64,000 nucleotides of DNA from Acidobacteriota bacterium. GTDB lineage: Bacteria; Acidobacteriota; Thermoanaerobaculia; Multivoradales; Multivoraceae. The stretch's first letter is position 1, and every line of letters begins with the position of its first letter. The DNA lies in contig JAPPFP010000022.1 in assembly GCA_028877275.1 (NCBI GenBank), positions 1-64,000 of the forward strand, read 5' to 3'. The position numbers were made by a program, and so were the translations under genes. Below the pieces are notes generated by a model. The model searched no databases and was not told the origin of the DNA. It saw nothing but the letters and a program-made list of their open reading frames with translations. Shown here piece after piece: positions 8,069 through 16,866 of the stretch.

Positions 8069-11000
8069 TCAGGCGACTTCCGGCTGACTCTCCGCTGCGC
8101 CGGCGCCCGTCGCGATGCGAAGGCGGGTCTGAAGGTTCACGTGCAGCATCGCCAGCGCCGGAACGACCAGCATGAGCAGCGGCGTGGCGATCAGGATGCC
8201 GAAGCCGAGCGCAGCCGCCAGCGGAACCAGGTGCACGGTCGCGGGGTCTGTCTCGAAGACGAGTGGAGCCACGCCGACGAACGTGGTCACCGAGGTCAGG
8301 AGGATCGATCTGACGCGGGCCTTGGCGCCGGCGATGATCGCCTCCTGCGCCCCGAGGCCTGCGCCTCTCTTCTCGTTGATGAAGGTGACCATCACCAGCG
8401 AGTCGTTCACGACGACTCCGGTGCAGCCGACCAGGCCCTGCACCGACATGAAGCCGAAACTGAGGCCCAGCAGCAGATGGCCCACGACGGCGCCGACCAG
8501 ACCCAGGGGAATGGCGGCCATGATGATGAGCGGCTGGGACCAGGATCCGAAGGGAATGGCGATCAGGGCGAAGATGATGATGAACACGAACAGCATCGCG
8601 CCCGACAGGGCGCCGATGATCTCTCTCTGCTGCCTCTGCTCGCCGCCGACTCCGTAGCCGAAGCCCGGGTGCTCGGCCGCGAGCGGGGCCAGGATGTCCC
8701 GCTCCAGAGCGGGCGTGATCAACTGGCCGGTAACGACATCCGGATCCACGTTCGCCGTGACCGTCACGACGCGCCGACCGTCGACCTTGTGAATCGCGGT
8801 GGAGGATCGGACGAACTCTGCGGAAGCGACGTGCTTCAGCGGCACTTCCGCTCCGCCGGGCGTGCGCACGACGAACCGCTCGAGGTCCGCGATCGAGCTT
8901 CGCTCCTGCTCCGGCAGCCGGAGATACACCCGCATGTCCTCGCGGCCGCGCAGCACCCTGAGGGCCTCGGAGCCGAAGAAGGCGGATCGCGTCTGGTGCG
9001 CCAGATCCTCCAGGGTCAAACCCAACGTGCGGGCCGGCGGCTTGAGTTCCAGTTGAATCTCCCTGAATCCGTCGTCCTGATTCGTGCGGATATCGAACAC
9101 GCCGTCGACCTGCTGCAGTTCCTCGACGAACTCCTGAGCGATGGCCTCCAGCTCGACCGGGTCGGGATGCGAGAGCTCCAGGTAGACGGGCGGCGGGAGT
9201 TCGAGCGCCCCCGACGAGAAGACGAGGTGCCTGAGCCCCTGCACCGTGCCGGTCTCCTCCCGCCACAGGCGCTCGAACTCGCTGGCCGGAACCGCGGCGC
9301 CCTCCGGAAGCGCGAACTGGACCGCGCCGACGTGGCTGCGCGGAACCGATGCCCGGTCGCCGCGCAGCGGATTGAAGAGCTCCGCGGGCTCGCCGACGGT
9401 GATGGCGCTGTTCCACTCGTCCGCGGCGGCGCTGCCTGGATGCTCGCTGGCCAGCCGCTCCGCCACCCGGCGCCCCGTCTGCTCCACCAGCTCCCCGACC
9501 GCCGCGGTCCGGTCCGCCGGCGATCCGGTGGGCAGCTCGAAGTTCGCCGCGATGACGTCGCCCTCCACCTGCGGCAGGAACTCCACTCTGACCAACCCCG
9601 AACCGATCAGGACGGTCACGAGCAGGACCGCGCCCGCGGCTGTCGCCAGCACGATCGGCGGATGGTTCGTGGCTAGACGAAGGCCCCGGTCCAGCGGGCC
9701 GTCGATCAGCCACTGCAGTCCCCGGTCCACGGCGCGCTGAATCCGCAACAACCGGCGGCCGGCCCACGTCGACGCGGTTCGTCCGGGCGGCGGCAGATGC
9801 GAAAGATGACGGGGAAGAATCAGCAGCGACTCCACCAGCGAAATCATCAGGATGATGATGACCACCAACGGCACGCTTCTCATGATCTTGCCGGTGGAGC
9901 CCGGGACGGTCAGCAGGGCGCAGAAGGCCGTCACGGTCGTCAACACGGAGAAGATGACCGGCGCGCTCATCCGCTGCGCGCCCCGAATCGCCGTCGTCAG
10001 CCCGTCGCGGTCCCGCCTTCGTCCCGCGAAGATGTTCTCGCCCACGACGATCGCATCGTCCACGACGATTCCCAATGCGAGCACCAGGGCCATCATCGAG
10101 AACATGTTGATGGAGACGCCCAGCATCTGCATGCCCCACAGCGTTCCCACCAGCGCGACGGCCAGCCCCGCGGCCACCCATAGCGCGAGGCGGATCTCCA
10201 GGAAGAACGTGAGGGCGAGAAAGACGAGAAGGAGTCCCAGGACGCCGTTCTCGATCAGGACCGACAGGCTGCCGGCGACCAGCGTCGAGTCGTCCCGCCA
10301 TATCTCGACGCCTACGCCGGCTGGAAGAGCGGGGATCACCTCCGTCGCCAGATAGGCCTTGACGGCTTCCGAGATCTCGAACACCTGCTCGTCCGCGGTG
10401 CGGGTGACGTCGACGCGAATGGCCCGGTTGCCGTTGAAACGTGTGATCAGGTCGGTGTCCGCGAAGCCGTCGCGCAGGTCGGCGATGTCGCCCAGGCGAA
10501 GCGACGTGCCGTCCGGGCGGGACAGGACGATGATGTCCTCGAAGTCGTACTGCTCGTAGTTCTGGCCGATCGTCCGGACCCGGATCTCCTCCCCGCCCGT
10601 CGAGAGGCTGCCCGCTGACAGGTCCATCGAGCCCCGCCGCACGGCAACGGCGATGTCATTCAGGGTCAGCCCCAGGGCCCGGAGCCGGTGCGACGGGACC
10701 TCGATCGAGATCTCGTACTCCCGGAAGCCGCTGGTGTCCACGTAGGACACTTCGGGAAGCGCCGCGATACCGTCCTCGATGTCGTAGGCCAGCTCCTTGA
10801 GCGTCCGCTCCGGCACGTCGCCGTGAACCAGAAGGCGAATGACGCTCTGCCGGCTCGTCACCTCGCGCACCTCGGGCCGTTCCGCTCCCGCGGGGAAGCT
10901 GGGAATGCGATCCACCCGCGCCTTGGCCTCGTTCAGAGCGCGATCGATGTCGGTACCGCTCTTGAACTCGGCGGTGACCGTTCCGAGCCCCTCGGAGGCG

Positions 11001-11278
11001 GAGGCTTCGATCCGCTTGACGCCGTCCAGCGACCCGAGTTCCTCCTCGATCTTTCGGACGATCGCTTCGTCGACCTCCTGCGGGGCGGCGCCCGGGTACG
11101 GAACCATGACCTGAACGCGATCCAGCGAGGCGTCCGGGAGCATCTCCTGGACGAGCTCGCCCGCCGCCAGCAGCCCTGCGAACAGCAGGAAGACCATGAG
11201 GAGGTTGGCGGCAATGGGGTTGCTCGCCATGAAGGCGATCGGACCGCCACGGACTGTCGGGTCGCCGGCCTCGCTCAT
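8069..11278 (-). CDS. RND-family efflux transporter permease
   Basis: A 1069-residue inner-membrane proton antiporter of the AcrB type: a short cytoplasmic N-terminus, TM1 near residues 22-40, a large periplasmic loop, TM2-6 near 340-500, a second loop, and TM8-12 in the last ~200 residues. The proton-relay aspartates D407 and D408 are present in GIVVDDAIVVGEN, at the same numbering as AcrB. In TM10 the AcrB lysine is replaced: the local sequence is VVVNDSLVMV. It follows a GST gene after 7 nt and ends a minus-strand operon. No adaptor is adjacent; two adaptors and an outer-membrane factor sit in the operon at 18042-23515 and may be its partners (inference). Confidence 0.92.
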   Translation of the reverse strand: MSEAGDPTVRGGPIAFMASNPIAANLLMVFLLFAGLLAAGELVQEMLPDASLDRVQVMVPYPGAAPQEVDEAIVRKIEEELGSLDGVKRIEASASEGLGTVTAEFKSGTDIDRALNEAKARVDRIPSFPAGAERPEVREVTSRQSVIRLLVHGDVPERTLKELAYDIEDGIAALPEVSYVDTSGFREYEISIEVPSHRLRALGLTLNDIAVAVRRGSMDLSAGSLSTGGEEIRVRTIGQNYEQYDFEDIIVLSRPDGTSLRLGDIADLRDGFADTDLITRFNGNRAIRVDVTRTADEQVFEISEAVKAYLATEVIPALPAGVGVEIWRDDSTLVAGSLSVLIENGVLGLLLVFLALTFFLEIRLALWVAAGLAVALVGTLWGMQMLGVSINMFSMMALVLALGIVVDDAIVVGENIFAGRRRDRDGLTTAIRGAQRMSAPVIFSVLTTVTAFCALLTVPGSTGKIMRSVPLVVIIILMISLVESLLILPRHLSHLPPPGRTASTWAGRRLLRIQRAVDRGLQWLIDGPLDRGLRLATNHPPIVLATAAGAVLLVTVLIGSGLVRVEFLPQVEGDVIAANFELPTGSPADRTAAVGELVEQTGRRVAERLASEHPGSAAADEWNSAITVGEPAELFNPLRGDRASVPRSHVGAVQFALPEGAAVPASEFERLWREETGTVQGLRHLVFSSGALELPPPVYLELSHPDPVELEAIAQEFVEELQQVDGVFDIRTNQDDGFREIQLELKPPARTLGLTLEDLAHQTRSAFFGSEALRVLRGREDMRVYLRLPEQERSSIADLERFVVRTPGGAEVPLKHVASAEFVRSSTAIHKVDGRRVVTVTANVDPDVVTGQLITPALERDILAPLAAEHPGFGYGVGGEQRQQREIIGALSGAMLFVFIIIFALIAIPFGSWSQPLIIMAAIPLGLVGAVVGHLLLGLSFGFMSVQGLVGCTGVVVNDSLVMVTFINEKRGAGLGAQEAIIAGAKARVRSILLTSVTTFVGVAPLVFETDPATVHLVPLAAALGFGILIATPLLMLVVPALAMLHVNLQTRLRIATGAGAAESQPEVA

Positions 11279-11285
11279 CGGTTGC

Positions 11286-11903
11286 TCAGCCGGGAACCTC
11301 CGCCGCCTGCGCCTTCTGGAAGGCCGGCCTGGCCATGCAGCGATCGCCGTAGGCCTCGAGCACCGGCGACTCGGGGAGCATCCCGAACATGCGCAGGAAG
11401 ACGGCGCTGCTGCCGAGCATCACGTCGGCGGCGCTGAACCCGTCACCCAGGATCCAGGGTCCATGGCCAAGGCTCTTCTCCCAGACCTCGATCGTCTTGG
11501 CGAAACTGCCCCAGCCCAGCCGGCCGGGGTTGAACGCTTCCGCCTGGTGCTCCTCGGGCACGACGGTCCGCAGGCCGGACTCGAACATCGCCGGCTCGAT
11601 CATCGCCGGCGAGTAGATGAGCCAGTGCACGAAGCGGGCGCGCAGCGGATCGTCCAGCGCCGGCGCCAGCCGGCCGGAGGCATAACGGTCGGCGACGTAG
11701 AGGCAGATCGCCGCCGAGTCCCACATCTTCACGTCGCCGTCCTCGAGCGCCGGCACCTTGCCCATCGGGCTCGCGGCCAGGTGCTCCGGCGTCCGCTCCG
11801 GCTTCGTGACGTCGACGTGCACGAGCTCGTAGTCGACGCCCGCCTCCTCGAGCATCCAGACGGCGCGGCTGGAGCGCGTCTGCGGACACCAGTAGAGCTT
11901 CAT
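11286..11903 (-). CDS. Glutathione S-transferase-like protein
   Basis: A 205-residue protein with an N-terminal thioredoxin-like domain (MKLYWCPQTRSSRAVWMLEE, then KVPALEDGD and the glutathione-contacting WDSAAICLYVAD) and a helical C-terminal domain. Its length is normal for bacterial GSTs. It overlaps the stop of the upstream membrane-anchor gene by 4 nt and precedes the RND pump by 7 nt, so detoxifying conjugation linked to efflux is plausible. The exact class (beta, theta or other) is unclear. Confidence 0.85.
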   Translation of the reverse strand: MKLYWCPQTRSSRAVWMLEEAGVDYELVHVDVTKPERTPEHLAASPMGKVPALEDGDVKMWDSAAICLYVADRYASGRLAPALDDPLRARFVHWLIYSPAMIEPAMFESGLRTVVPEEHQAEAFNPGRLGWGSFAKTIEVWEKSLGHGPWILGDGFSAADVMLGSSAVFLRMFGMLPESPVLEAYGDRCMARPAFQKAQAAEVPG

Positions 11904-12526
11904 TCGTAGGCCTCCGAGTCCAGGTGTTCGGTACCGGCCGGGGCCCGGCCGATCTCTCTCATGTTCGTGAAGAAACCGCGCACGTCGAGTTCGATGGTCA
12001 CCGGCGAGTCGCTCTCGTTGAGCCAGAACCAGCCGTGGTTGCCGGAGTAGCCCGCGGTCAGGCCGCCCCGGCCGCCCGTGACGTCGAACTCCTCGGCGTA
12101 GCGGACCGGCTCGTCGTCGAGATCGTTGAACGGGTCGGCGTGGAAGTCCGAGTAGATCGCACCGCCGTCCGTCCGCCAGGAGTAGACGATCGTCATCCCC
12201 TCGATCATCTGGAGCTTGTACTCCATCTGTTCCCTGGCGCCGATCTCGATCGTGACCGTCTCGGCCCGGAGTTCCCGATTGCCGGCCATCGGGGCCAAGA
12301 GCCCTTCCTCGGCTTCGGCCATCGGCTCGGTGCCGGCCGCCTCGTAGAGCCGGTCCAGGCCGAGCAGGCCGCCGATGCGGGTCGGGTCGATGCCGTACTC
12401 GGCCGGCAGGATGACGACGATGAACACGACCGCCGCGGCGGCAAGCGTGATCGCGAGGGTCTTCAGCAGCTTGCCAGGCGCTGGCGTTCCGAGATCGCCG
12501 CCCGGTGCGGGAGAAGAATCCGTCAT
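11900..12526 (-). CDS. Membrane-anchored protein of unknown function
   Basis: A 208-residue protein with one clear transmembrane helix near residues 24-45 (LKTLAITLAAAAVVFIVVIL) and an extracytoplasmic domain. The ATG at 12526 overlaps the HupE stop by 4 nt, and its own stop overlaps the GST start by 4 nt. The C-terminal half is acidic and rich in Tyr, Asp and His (e.g. GGAIYSDFHADPFND, GYSGNHGWFWLNESD), which could bind a metal or a ligand. Proteins described as transmembrane anchor proteins commonly accompany HupE/UreJ genes (recalled). No enzymatic motif is visible. Confidence 0.7.
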   Translation of the reverse strand: MTDSSPAPGGDLGTPAPGKLLKTLAITLAAAAVVFIVVILPAEYGIDPTRIGGLLGLDRLYEAAGTEPMAEAEEGLLAPMAGNRELRAETVTIEIGAREQMEYKLQMIEGMTIVYSWRTDGGAIYSDFHADPFNDLDDEPVRYAEEFDVTGGRGGLTAGYSGNHGWFWLNESDSPVTIELDVRGFFTNMREIGRAPAGTEHLDSEAYE

Positions 12527-13215
12527 GACATGAAGTACCCCGTCAACTGGTAGGCGACCAGCAGGAAGCCGACCGTCATCAGCACGGCGTTCGCGGCGTA
12601 GCCGTGAGACTGGAAGCGGCCGCTGGCTCGCCAGAGGTTGAAGCTCAGCAGGATGATGGCGAGGGCGGCGAACTGCCCGAGCTCGACGCCGACGTTGAAG
12701 GAGACGATGTTGCCCACCAGGCCGGTGCCCGAGATCTCCACCGGCTGCAGCTTGGTCGCCAGGCCGAAGCCGTGGAACAAGCCGAACACGAGCACGGCCG
12801 CCCGGGTGTCGATGCTGACCCCCAGGGCCCGGAACCCGCCCAGGTTCTCGAACGCCTTGTACGCCACCGACAGGCCGACGATCGCATCGATGAGGAACGG
12901 GTTCGCGTGGATGCCGCCGAGCACGCCGACCAGCAGGGTGACGCTGTGACCGACCGCGAACAGGGTGACGTAGAGCGCTACGTCGCGGAACCGATAGAGG
13001 AAGAAGATGACCCCCGCCAGGAACGCCAGGTGGTCGTAGCCGGTGACCATGTGTTTGGCCCCCAGGTACATGTAGGGACCGACCGCCAGCCCCTCGTTGT
13101 TCGTCAGGAAGAGCTCGTCCTGATCGGCGACGCCGTGAGCCCACAGGCCCGACGAGAGGAACAGCGCGGCCAGCGCCAGCAGCGCCGCCCTGGTCGTGAT
13201 CCGGCGACGGCTCAT
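12523..13215 (-). CDS. HupE/UreJ-family membrane protein (putative metal transporter)
   Basis: A 230-residue protein with an N-terminal signal-like helix cleaved around LWA-HG, then about six membrane segments. The conserved GYDHLAFLAGV, GHSVTLL and FGLFHGFGLA segments, with His residues in each, are those of the HupE/UreJ_2 family, whose members carry nickel or cobalt. The ATG at 13215 lies 20 nt after the START-like gene, and the stop overlaps the membrane-anchor gene by 4 nt. The neighbouring TonB receptor with an Asp/His-rich loop supports a metal role. The metal is not identifiable from sequence. Confidence 0.8.
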   Translation of the reverse strand: MSRRRITTRAALLALAALFLSSGLWAHGVADQDELFLTNNEGLAVGPYMYLGAKHMVTGYDHLAFLAGVIFFLYRFRDVALYVTLFAVGHSVTLLVGVLGGIHANPFLIDAIVGLSVAYKAFENLGGFRALGVSIDTRAAVLVFGLFHGFGLATKLQPVEISGTGLVGNIVSFNVGVELGQFAALAIILLSFNLWRASGRFQSHGYAANAVLMTVGFLLVAYQLTGYFMS

Positions 13216-13235
13216 GCGACTACGTCGGCGAAGGG

Positions 13236-13967
13236 CTACTGCCGCGCCGCCTGACAGGCGACGAACTCCTCGCCGAGGTCCGGCAGCTCCTCTTCCACTA
13301 GCGGAAGGGACGCGATGTCCGGCCCGCTCGCGTACCGCGCGTCGCCGAGCTGCGGGCCGAAGTTCGTGAAGGTCTCCATCATCGCGTTCATGGCGCCCCG
13401 GTTGGCGAGCATTCGTCCGAGCCCCCCGGGGACCTGCGGGTCGCTGACGGTGTCCTGGACGACCTTGACTGTCCCTTCTTCGTCGCCCGGGGTCAGGATC
13501 CACCTCACGTACATGCAGAGCACGCGCCTGCCCTCGAACTCGGGCGTCAGATCATCCGCGCCGACTATGTCGTTGATCACGCGGCCGTCGCTCGTGCGCG
13601 ACCAGCCGGAACGGACGATCGTGACGCGCCTCGAGAGTCCCGAGCCGGAGATGCGGTTGCGCAGGGACTGAAACGGCTGCTCCAGAGACGTCGCGCGTTC
13701 CTCTTCGCAGATCCCCTGCCACTCGGGACAGGCGTCCGCATCCTCGAGCATGGCGATCGCCGACGGAATCGACCCCTGTACGACGACCTCGGCCCGGAAC
13801 AGGCGGAACTCGGTGCCGTCGATCTCGCAGGATTCGATGGCTACCGGGCCCTCGGTTCTCTCGGGGCGGCAGTCCTCCGCCGTGCCGGGTTGCGCGGCGA
13901 ACGCCCCGAGAGCGAAAGCCAGGGTAAGCACCCTGCCCGCCACTGAACGACCGTCCTTCTCGCGCAC
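13236..13967 (-). CDS. Secreted START-domain-like protein
   Basis: A 243-residue protein starting with GTG at 13967, with a signal peptide (about residues 10-30, ending near TAEDC). The body has the order of a START/SRPBCC lipid-binding fold: SIPSAIAMLEDADACPEW, a central RRVTIVRSGW strand, and a long C-terminal helix (RMLANRGAMNAMMETFTNFG). Such proteins bind hydrophobic ligands in the periplasm. A TAGTGT hexamer ends 7 nt before the GTG, so it can begin its own transcript of START-HupE-anchor-GST-RND, although the TonB receptor ends only 43 nt upstream. The ligand is unknown. Confidence 0.65.
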   Translation of the reverse strand: MREKDGRSVAGRVLTLAFALGAFAAQPGTAEDCRPERTEGPVAIESCEIDGTEFRLFRAEVVVQGSIPSAIAMLEDADACPEWQGICEEERATSLEQPFQSLRNRISGSGLSRRVTIVRSGWSRTSDGRVINDIVGADDLTPEFEGRRVLCMYVRWILTPGDEEGTVKVVQDTVSDPQVPGGLGRMLANRGAMNAMMETFTNFGPQLGDARYASGPDIASLPLVEEELPDLGEEFVACQAARQ

Positions 13968-13974
13968 CGCCGGG

Positions 13975-13980
13975 ACACTA
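13975..13980 (-). promoter_or_regulatory. Candidate -10 element of the START-HupE-RND operon
   Basis: TAGTGT on the minus strand, ending 7 nt before the GTG at 13967, in the 43-nt gap after the TonB receptor gene. It supports the GTG start choice. Confidence 0.35.
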
Positions 13981-14010
13981 TCAGCAGAGTCCCGGCCGCC
14001 GGTGGCGCCT

Positions 14011-16320
14011 TCAGAGTCGAAGCCGCAGCGACGCGCGGAATGCGCGCGGCTCCGCCGGGCTCAGGAAGCGCGGATCCTCGTAGCCGTCGCCGAGCACCTC
14101 GTCGGGTTCCCCAAGAGCCCCGAACGTCGCGTACTCACGGTCCGTCACGTTGGACACCTCGAGATCGAGGTCGAGCGACGGGGTGAGTTCGATGCGGCTC
14201 CAGAGGTCGCCACGCCAGGCCGAGCCGACCGGCTCCAGCAGGTTCGCCTCATCGCCTCGCAGGTAGCGGTTCGAGTCGCCGAGCAGCCGCGCACCGAGCC
14301 ACGTCCGGTCGCCGATTCTCAGGTCGGCGCCGGCCCGGAACTGGCGTCGCGGCACGCCGGGCAGGAAGTCCCCCGGCTCGACCTCGATCTCCCCGTCCTC
14401 GCCCAGAGGGTGCGGCGGACTCGACAGGGTCAGGCGGTCCTGGAAGGTCGCATCGAGCAGCGTGCAGGAGGCATCCCAGTTCAGCCGGCCGTGGCTGCCG
14501 CGCATCCACAGCTCCAGCCCCTGGCGGCGGGTCGCGTCGACGTTCGTGAAGTAGCCGGCGCTGGTGCCGGCGCCGCTGGAGACGAAGATGATGTCGTCCC
14601 GGCTGTCGTTGTGGAAGAGGGCTGCGCTCCAGCGCAGCGAACCGTTGCCTCCGCGGAGGCCGAGTTCGGCGCTGGTCGTCACCACCTGGTCGAGCGGCGG
14701 GTCGGCGACGAAGGCGTTCGGCAGCCGGCACGGGTCGTCCGGATCGGCGCAGGTCAGCTCGACCGGCGTTGGCACGCGGGACGACTGCGACACGTTGCCG
14801 AACAGGAGCATCGACGAACGACCCTCCGCTCGCGCTTCCCAAACGAAGCCCGCCGAGGGCACGAGCCGCGAGAAGCCATGATCGCCGTCCAGCGCCGTGC
14901 CCAGTTGATCGTTGAGCTCGATCCGGCTGTCGTTGTAGCGGGCCTGGAGGGTCCAGGTCAGCCGGTCGCCCGCGGTCGTCCAGTGCCGAAGCGCCCACAG
15001 GCCGGCGTGGCCGGTGTCGGCTCTCAGTCCGACTTCGGAACCGGGAAGCAGCATGCCGCTGCCGATCGTCGTCCTGGTGTCGGTGAGCGAGGCGAGTTCC
15101 GTCTCGAAGGCGAAGTCGGCGCGCCCGCCGTCCCACGAGGCGCCGGCGAGCCAGCGGCCCGATTCGGTCAGACTGGAGATCTGGATCGAAGCGCCCAGGC
15201 CTTCCTGCTCGGTGCGGCTCTGGTTGTTGACCGCGTCGAACTCGTCGTGATCGTCATCGTCGTCATCGTGGTCGTCGTCATGACCGTGGTCATCGTCGTC
15301 ATCGCCGTCGGCCTCGAATGCGTCCGCGTTGTAAGTGGCGACGTCGTTCGCGCGAAGGTAGATCTGCGCTTCGAGTTCGAGCCCCGGTCCGATCATCCGG
15401 CCGATCCGCAGCCGCGGAAAGAACAGCTCGTTCCAGGTCTGATCCGGATGTGTGAAGACCTCGGCGCGGTCGATTTCCAGTAGCTCCACCGGCGTCACGC
15501 CGTTTCCGATCAGGTCGTTGTCCGCGACGCCAACCGTAAAGTCGATCCGCTCGCGCTCGCCGCGATGCGAGAGCTTCGCCAGCGCCTGCCGCAATGAGCT
15601 GGGCGAGAAGTCGCGCCAGCCGTCCTCTTCGAAGGAGCGGCCGCCGACGAACCAGCCGTACTCGGCATCGGGGCCGAACGCGCCGCCGGCGCCGAACTCG
15701 CCCGCCCGGCGACCGAAGGAACCGGCTTCGAGCGTCAGGTCAAGTCGCTCGGAGTCGAAGCCGCTGCGCGTGTTCAGGGCGAGCGCCCCGCCGAGCGTGT
15801 TCAGGCCGAACATCGGATTGGCCCCCGGCAGGAGTTCCACCTGTTCCGCCGCGAACGTCGGCACGAGGTCCCAGGCGACGACGTCACCGAACACCTCGTT
15901 GACCCGCACACCGTCCTCGTAGACGGAGAGGCCCTGGTTCGCGCCCAGGAGCGGCGACGCTCCGAAGCCCCGGTAGAGCACGTCTGACTGCAGGGCGCTC
16001 CCCTGCGCCGGCGCCAGGCTCACGCCGGGAAGTTCCGCCTCGAGCAGGGCGCCGACGCCCGAAACCGCCGACAGGTCGAGCGCTCTCGGCGCCACCCGGT
16101 GGACGGTCCACGGCACGTGGTCCGGCGATTCGCCCAGGTAGTCGAGAGGGGAGAGACCGATGACGTCGATCTCTTCGCCGAAGGTACCTTGCGGGGCTGC
16201 GCCGTGGGGCGGCTCCCTGTCGGCCTCGGCGCCGTCCTGCTCAGCGGGAAGGACAGGCGTCGTCGCAAGCCACAGAGTGACGAGCAGGCCGAGCTGGCTT
16301 CCTCCGTACCGCCGTGCCAT
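14011..16320 (-). CDS. TonB-dependent receptor with Asp/His-rich loop
   Basis: A 769-residue outer-membrane receptor. It has a signal peptide (1-27), a TonB-box-like segment (EEIDVIG, 49-55), a plug domain (about 70-185, with SDVLYRGFG and LSVYEDGVRVNE) and a beta-barrel ending in the aromatic/arginine-rich FRASLRLRL terminus. Residues 340-359 form a nearly pure Asp/His run followed by HDEF, in what should be an extracellular loop. ZnuD-type zinc receptors carry comparable His/Asp-rich loops, and a HupE-like transporter lies downstream, so metal import is the leading idea. It is the first gene of its strand here, with TAGCCT 9 nt before the ATG. Confidence 0.88.
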   Translation of the reverse strand: MARRYGGSQLGLLVTLWLATTPVLPAEQDGAEADREPPHGAAPQGTFGEEIDVIGLSPLDYLGESPDHVPWTVHRVAPRALDLSAVSGVGALLEAELPGVSLAPAQGSALQSDVLYRGFGASPLLGANQGLSVYEDGVRVNEVFGDVVAWDLVPTFAAEQVELLPGANPMFGLNTLGGALALNTRSGFDSERLDLTLEAGSFGRRAGEFGAGGAFGPDAEYGWFVGGRSFEEDGWRDFSPSSLRQALAKLSHRGERERIDFTVGVADNDLIGNGVTPVELLEIDRAEVFTHPDQTWNELFFPRLRIGRMIGPGLELEAQIYLRANDVATYNADAFEADGDDDDDHGHDDDHDDDDDDHDEFDAVNNQSRTEQEGLGASIQISSLTESGRWLAGASWDGGRADFAFETELASLTDTRTTIGSGMLLPGSEVGLRADTGHAGLWALRHWTTAGDRLTWTLQARYNDSRIELNDQLGTALDGDHGFSRLVPSAGFVWEARAEGRSSMLLFGNVSQSSRVPTPVELTCADPDDPCRLPNAFVADPPLDQVVTTSAELGLRGGNGSLRWSAALFHNDSRDDIIFVSSGAGTSAGYFTNVDATRRQGLELWMRGSHGRLNWDASCTLLDATFQDRLTLSSPPHPLGEDGEIEVEPGDFLPGVPRRQFRAGADLRIGDRTWLGARLLGDSNRYLRGDEANLLEPVGSAWRGDLWSRIELTPSLDLDLEVSNVTDREYATFGALGEPDEVLGDGYEDPRFLSPAEPRAFRASLRLRL
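15235..15315 (-). repeat. GAC/GAT/CAC codon run encoding the Asp/His-rich loop
   Basis: A low-complexity trinucleotide tract inside the TonB receptor (visible on the plus strand as reiterated gtc/atc/gtg triplets) encodes about 24 mostly Asp and His residues. Such tracts change length by slippage in steps of one codon, so the loop may vary between strains without breaking the frame. Confidence 0.7.
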
Positions 16321-16329
16321 AGATCATCG

Positions 16330-16335
16330 AGGCTA
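16330..16335 (-). promoter_or_regulatory. Candidate -10 element of the TonB receptor
   Basis: TAGCCT on the minus strand, ending 9 nt before the ATG at 16320. It is divergent from the RidA promoter 39 nt away. Confidence 0.35.
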
Positions 16336-16373
16336 GCCGACCGACCGGGCCCGGCAGCCAGTCGACCCGCCGC

Positions 16374-16379
16374 TAGACT
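16374..16379 (+). promoter_or_regulatory. Candidate -10 element of the RidA-like gene
   Basis: TAGACT, ending 7 nt before the ATG at 16387. The same hexamer precedes the squalene-synthase-like gene. Confidence 0.4.
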
Positions 16380-16386
16380 GCCGGCC

Positions 16387-16866
16387 ATGCTCCATCTCCC
16401 TGCCCGAGCTTCGATTCCCTCGCTCGTCATGGTGGGCGCCTGTCTGGCGGCCCTGTCGCCGGCCGCCGGCCAACCGCCTCGCATCAACAGCGACGAACTG
16501 CCCCGGCTCGAGGCGTTCTCACACGCGACCCGCGTCGGCGACCTGATCTTCGTCGCCGGCACGCTCGGAACGGTCGGCCAGAGCTTCGACCTGGCGCCTG
16601 GCGGCGTCGGCCCGGAAACGACGCAGGCGCTCAAGAACATCGAGACGATTCTCGAAGCGGCCGGCTCGGACCTCGCCCACCTGGCGAAGTGCACCGTCTA
16701 CCTGACCGACATGGCCAACTTCGAGCAGATGAACGCGGCCTGGGTCGCCGTGCTGGGGGACAGCCCCCCGGCCCGGGCGACGATCGAGTCGCCGACCCTG
16801 GCGTTGGGCGCCGCGGTGGAGATCGAGTGCATCGCCCAGCGCCGGGAATCGGACCGGCCGGATTAG
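16387..16866 (+). CDS. RidA/YjgF-family protein with signal peptide
   Basis: A 159-residue protein. Residues 1-27 look like a Sec signal (hydrophobic core, cleaved around SPAAG-QPP), followed by a full RidA domain: FSHATRVGDLIFVAGTLG, QALKNIETILEAAGSDL, KCTVYLTDMANF and PARATIESPTLALGAAVEIECIA. RidA enzymes deaminate reactive enamines/imines and are normally cytoplasmic, but periplasmic versions occur. The conserved Arg before ATIE is present. The start at 16387 is supported by the hexamer 7 nt upstream; longer in-frame readings run through the receptor promoter. The stop overlaps the convergent acyltransferase stop by 4 nt. Confidence 0.85.
   Translation: MLHLPARASIPSLVMVGACLAALSPAAGQPPRINSDELPRLEAFSHATRVGDLIFVAGTLGTVGQSFDLAPGGVGPETTQALKNIETILEAAGSDLAHLAKCTVYLTDMANFEQMNAAWVAVLGDSPPARATIESPTLALGAAVEIECIAQRRESDRPD

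Noticed and set aside
16351-16379. A full sigma-70 promoter with -35 box for the RidA-like gene
   Set aside because: No TTGACA-like box lies 16-18 nt upstream of TAGACT; only the -10-like hexamer can be supported.
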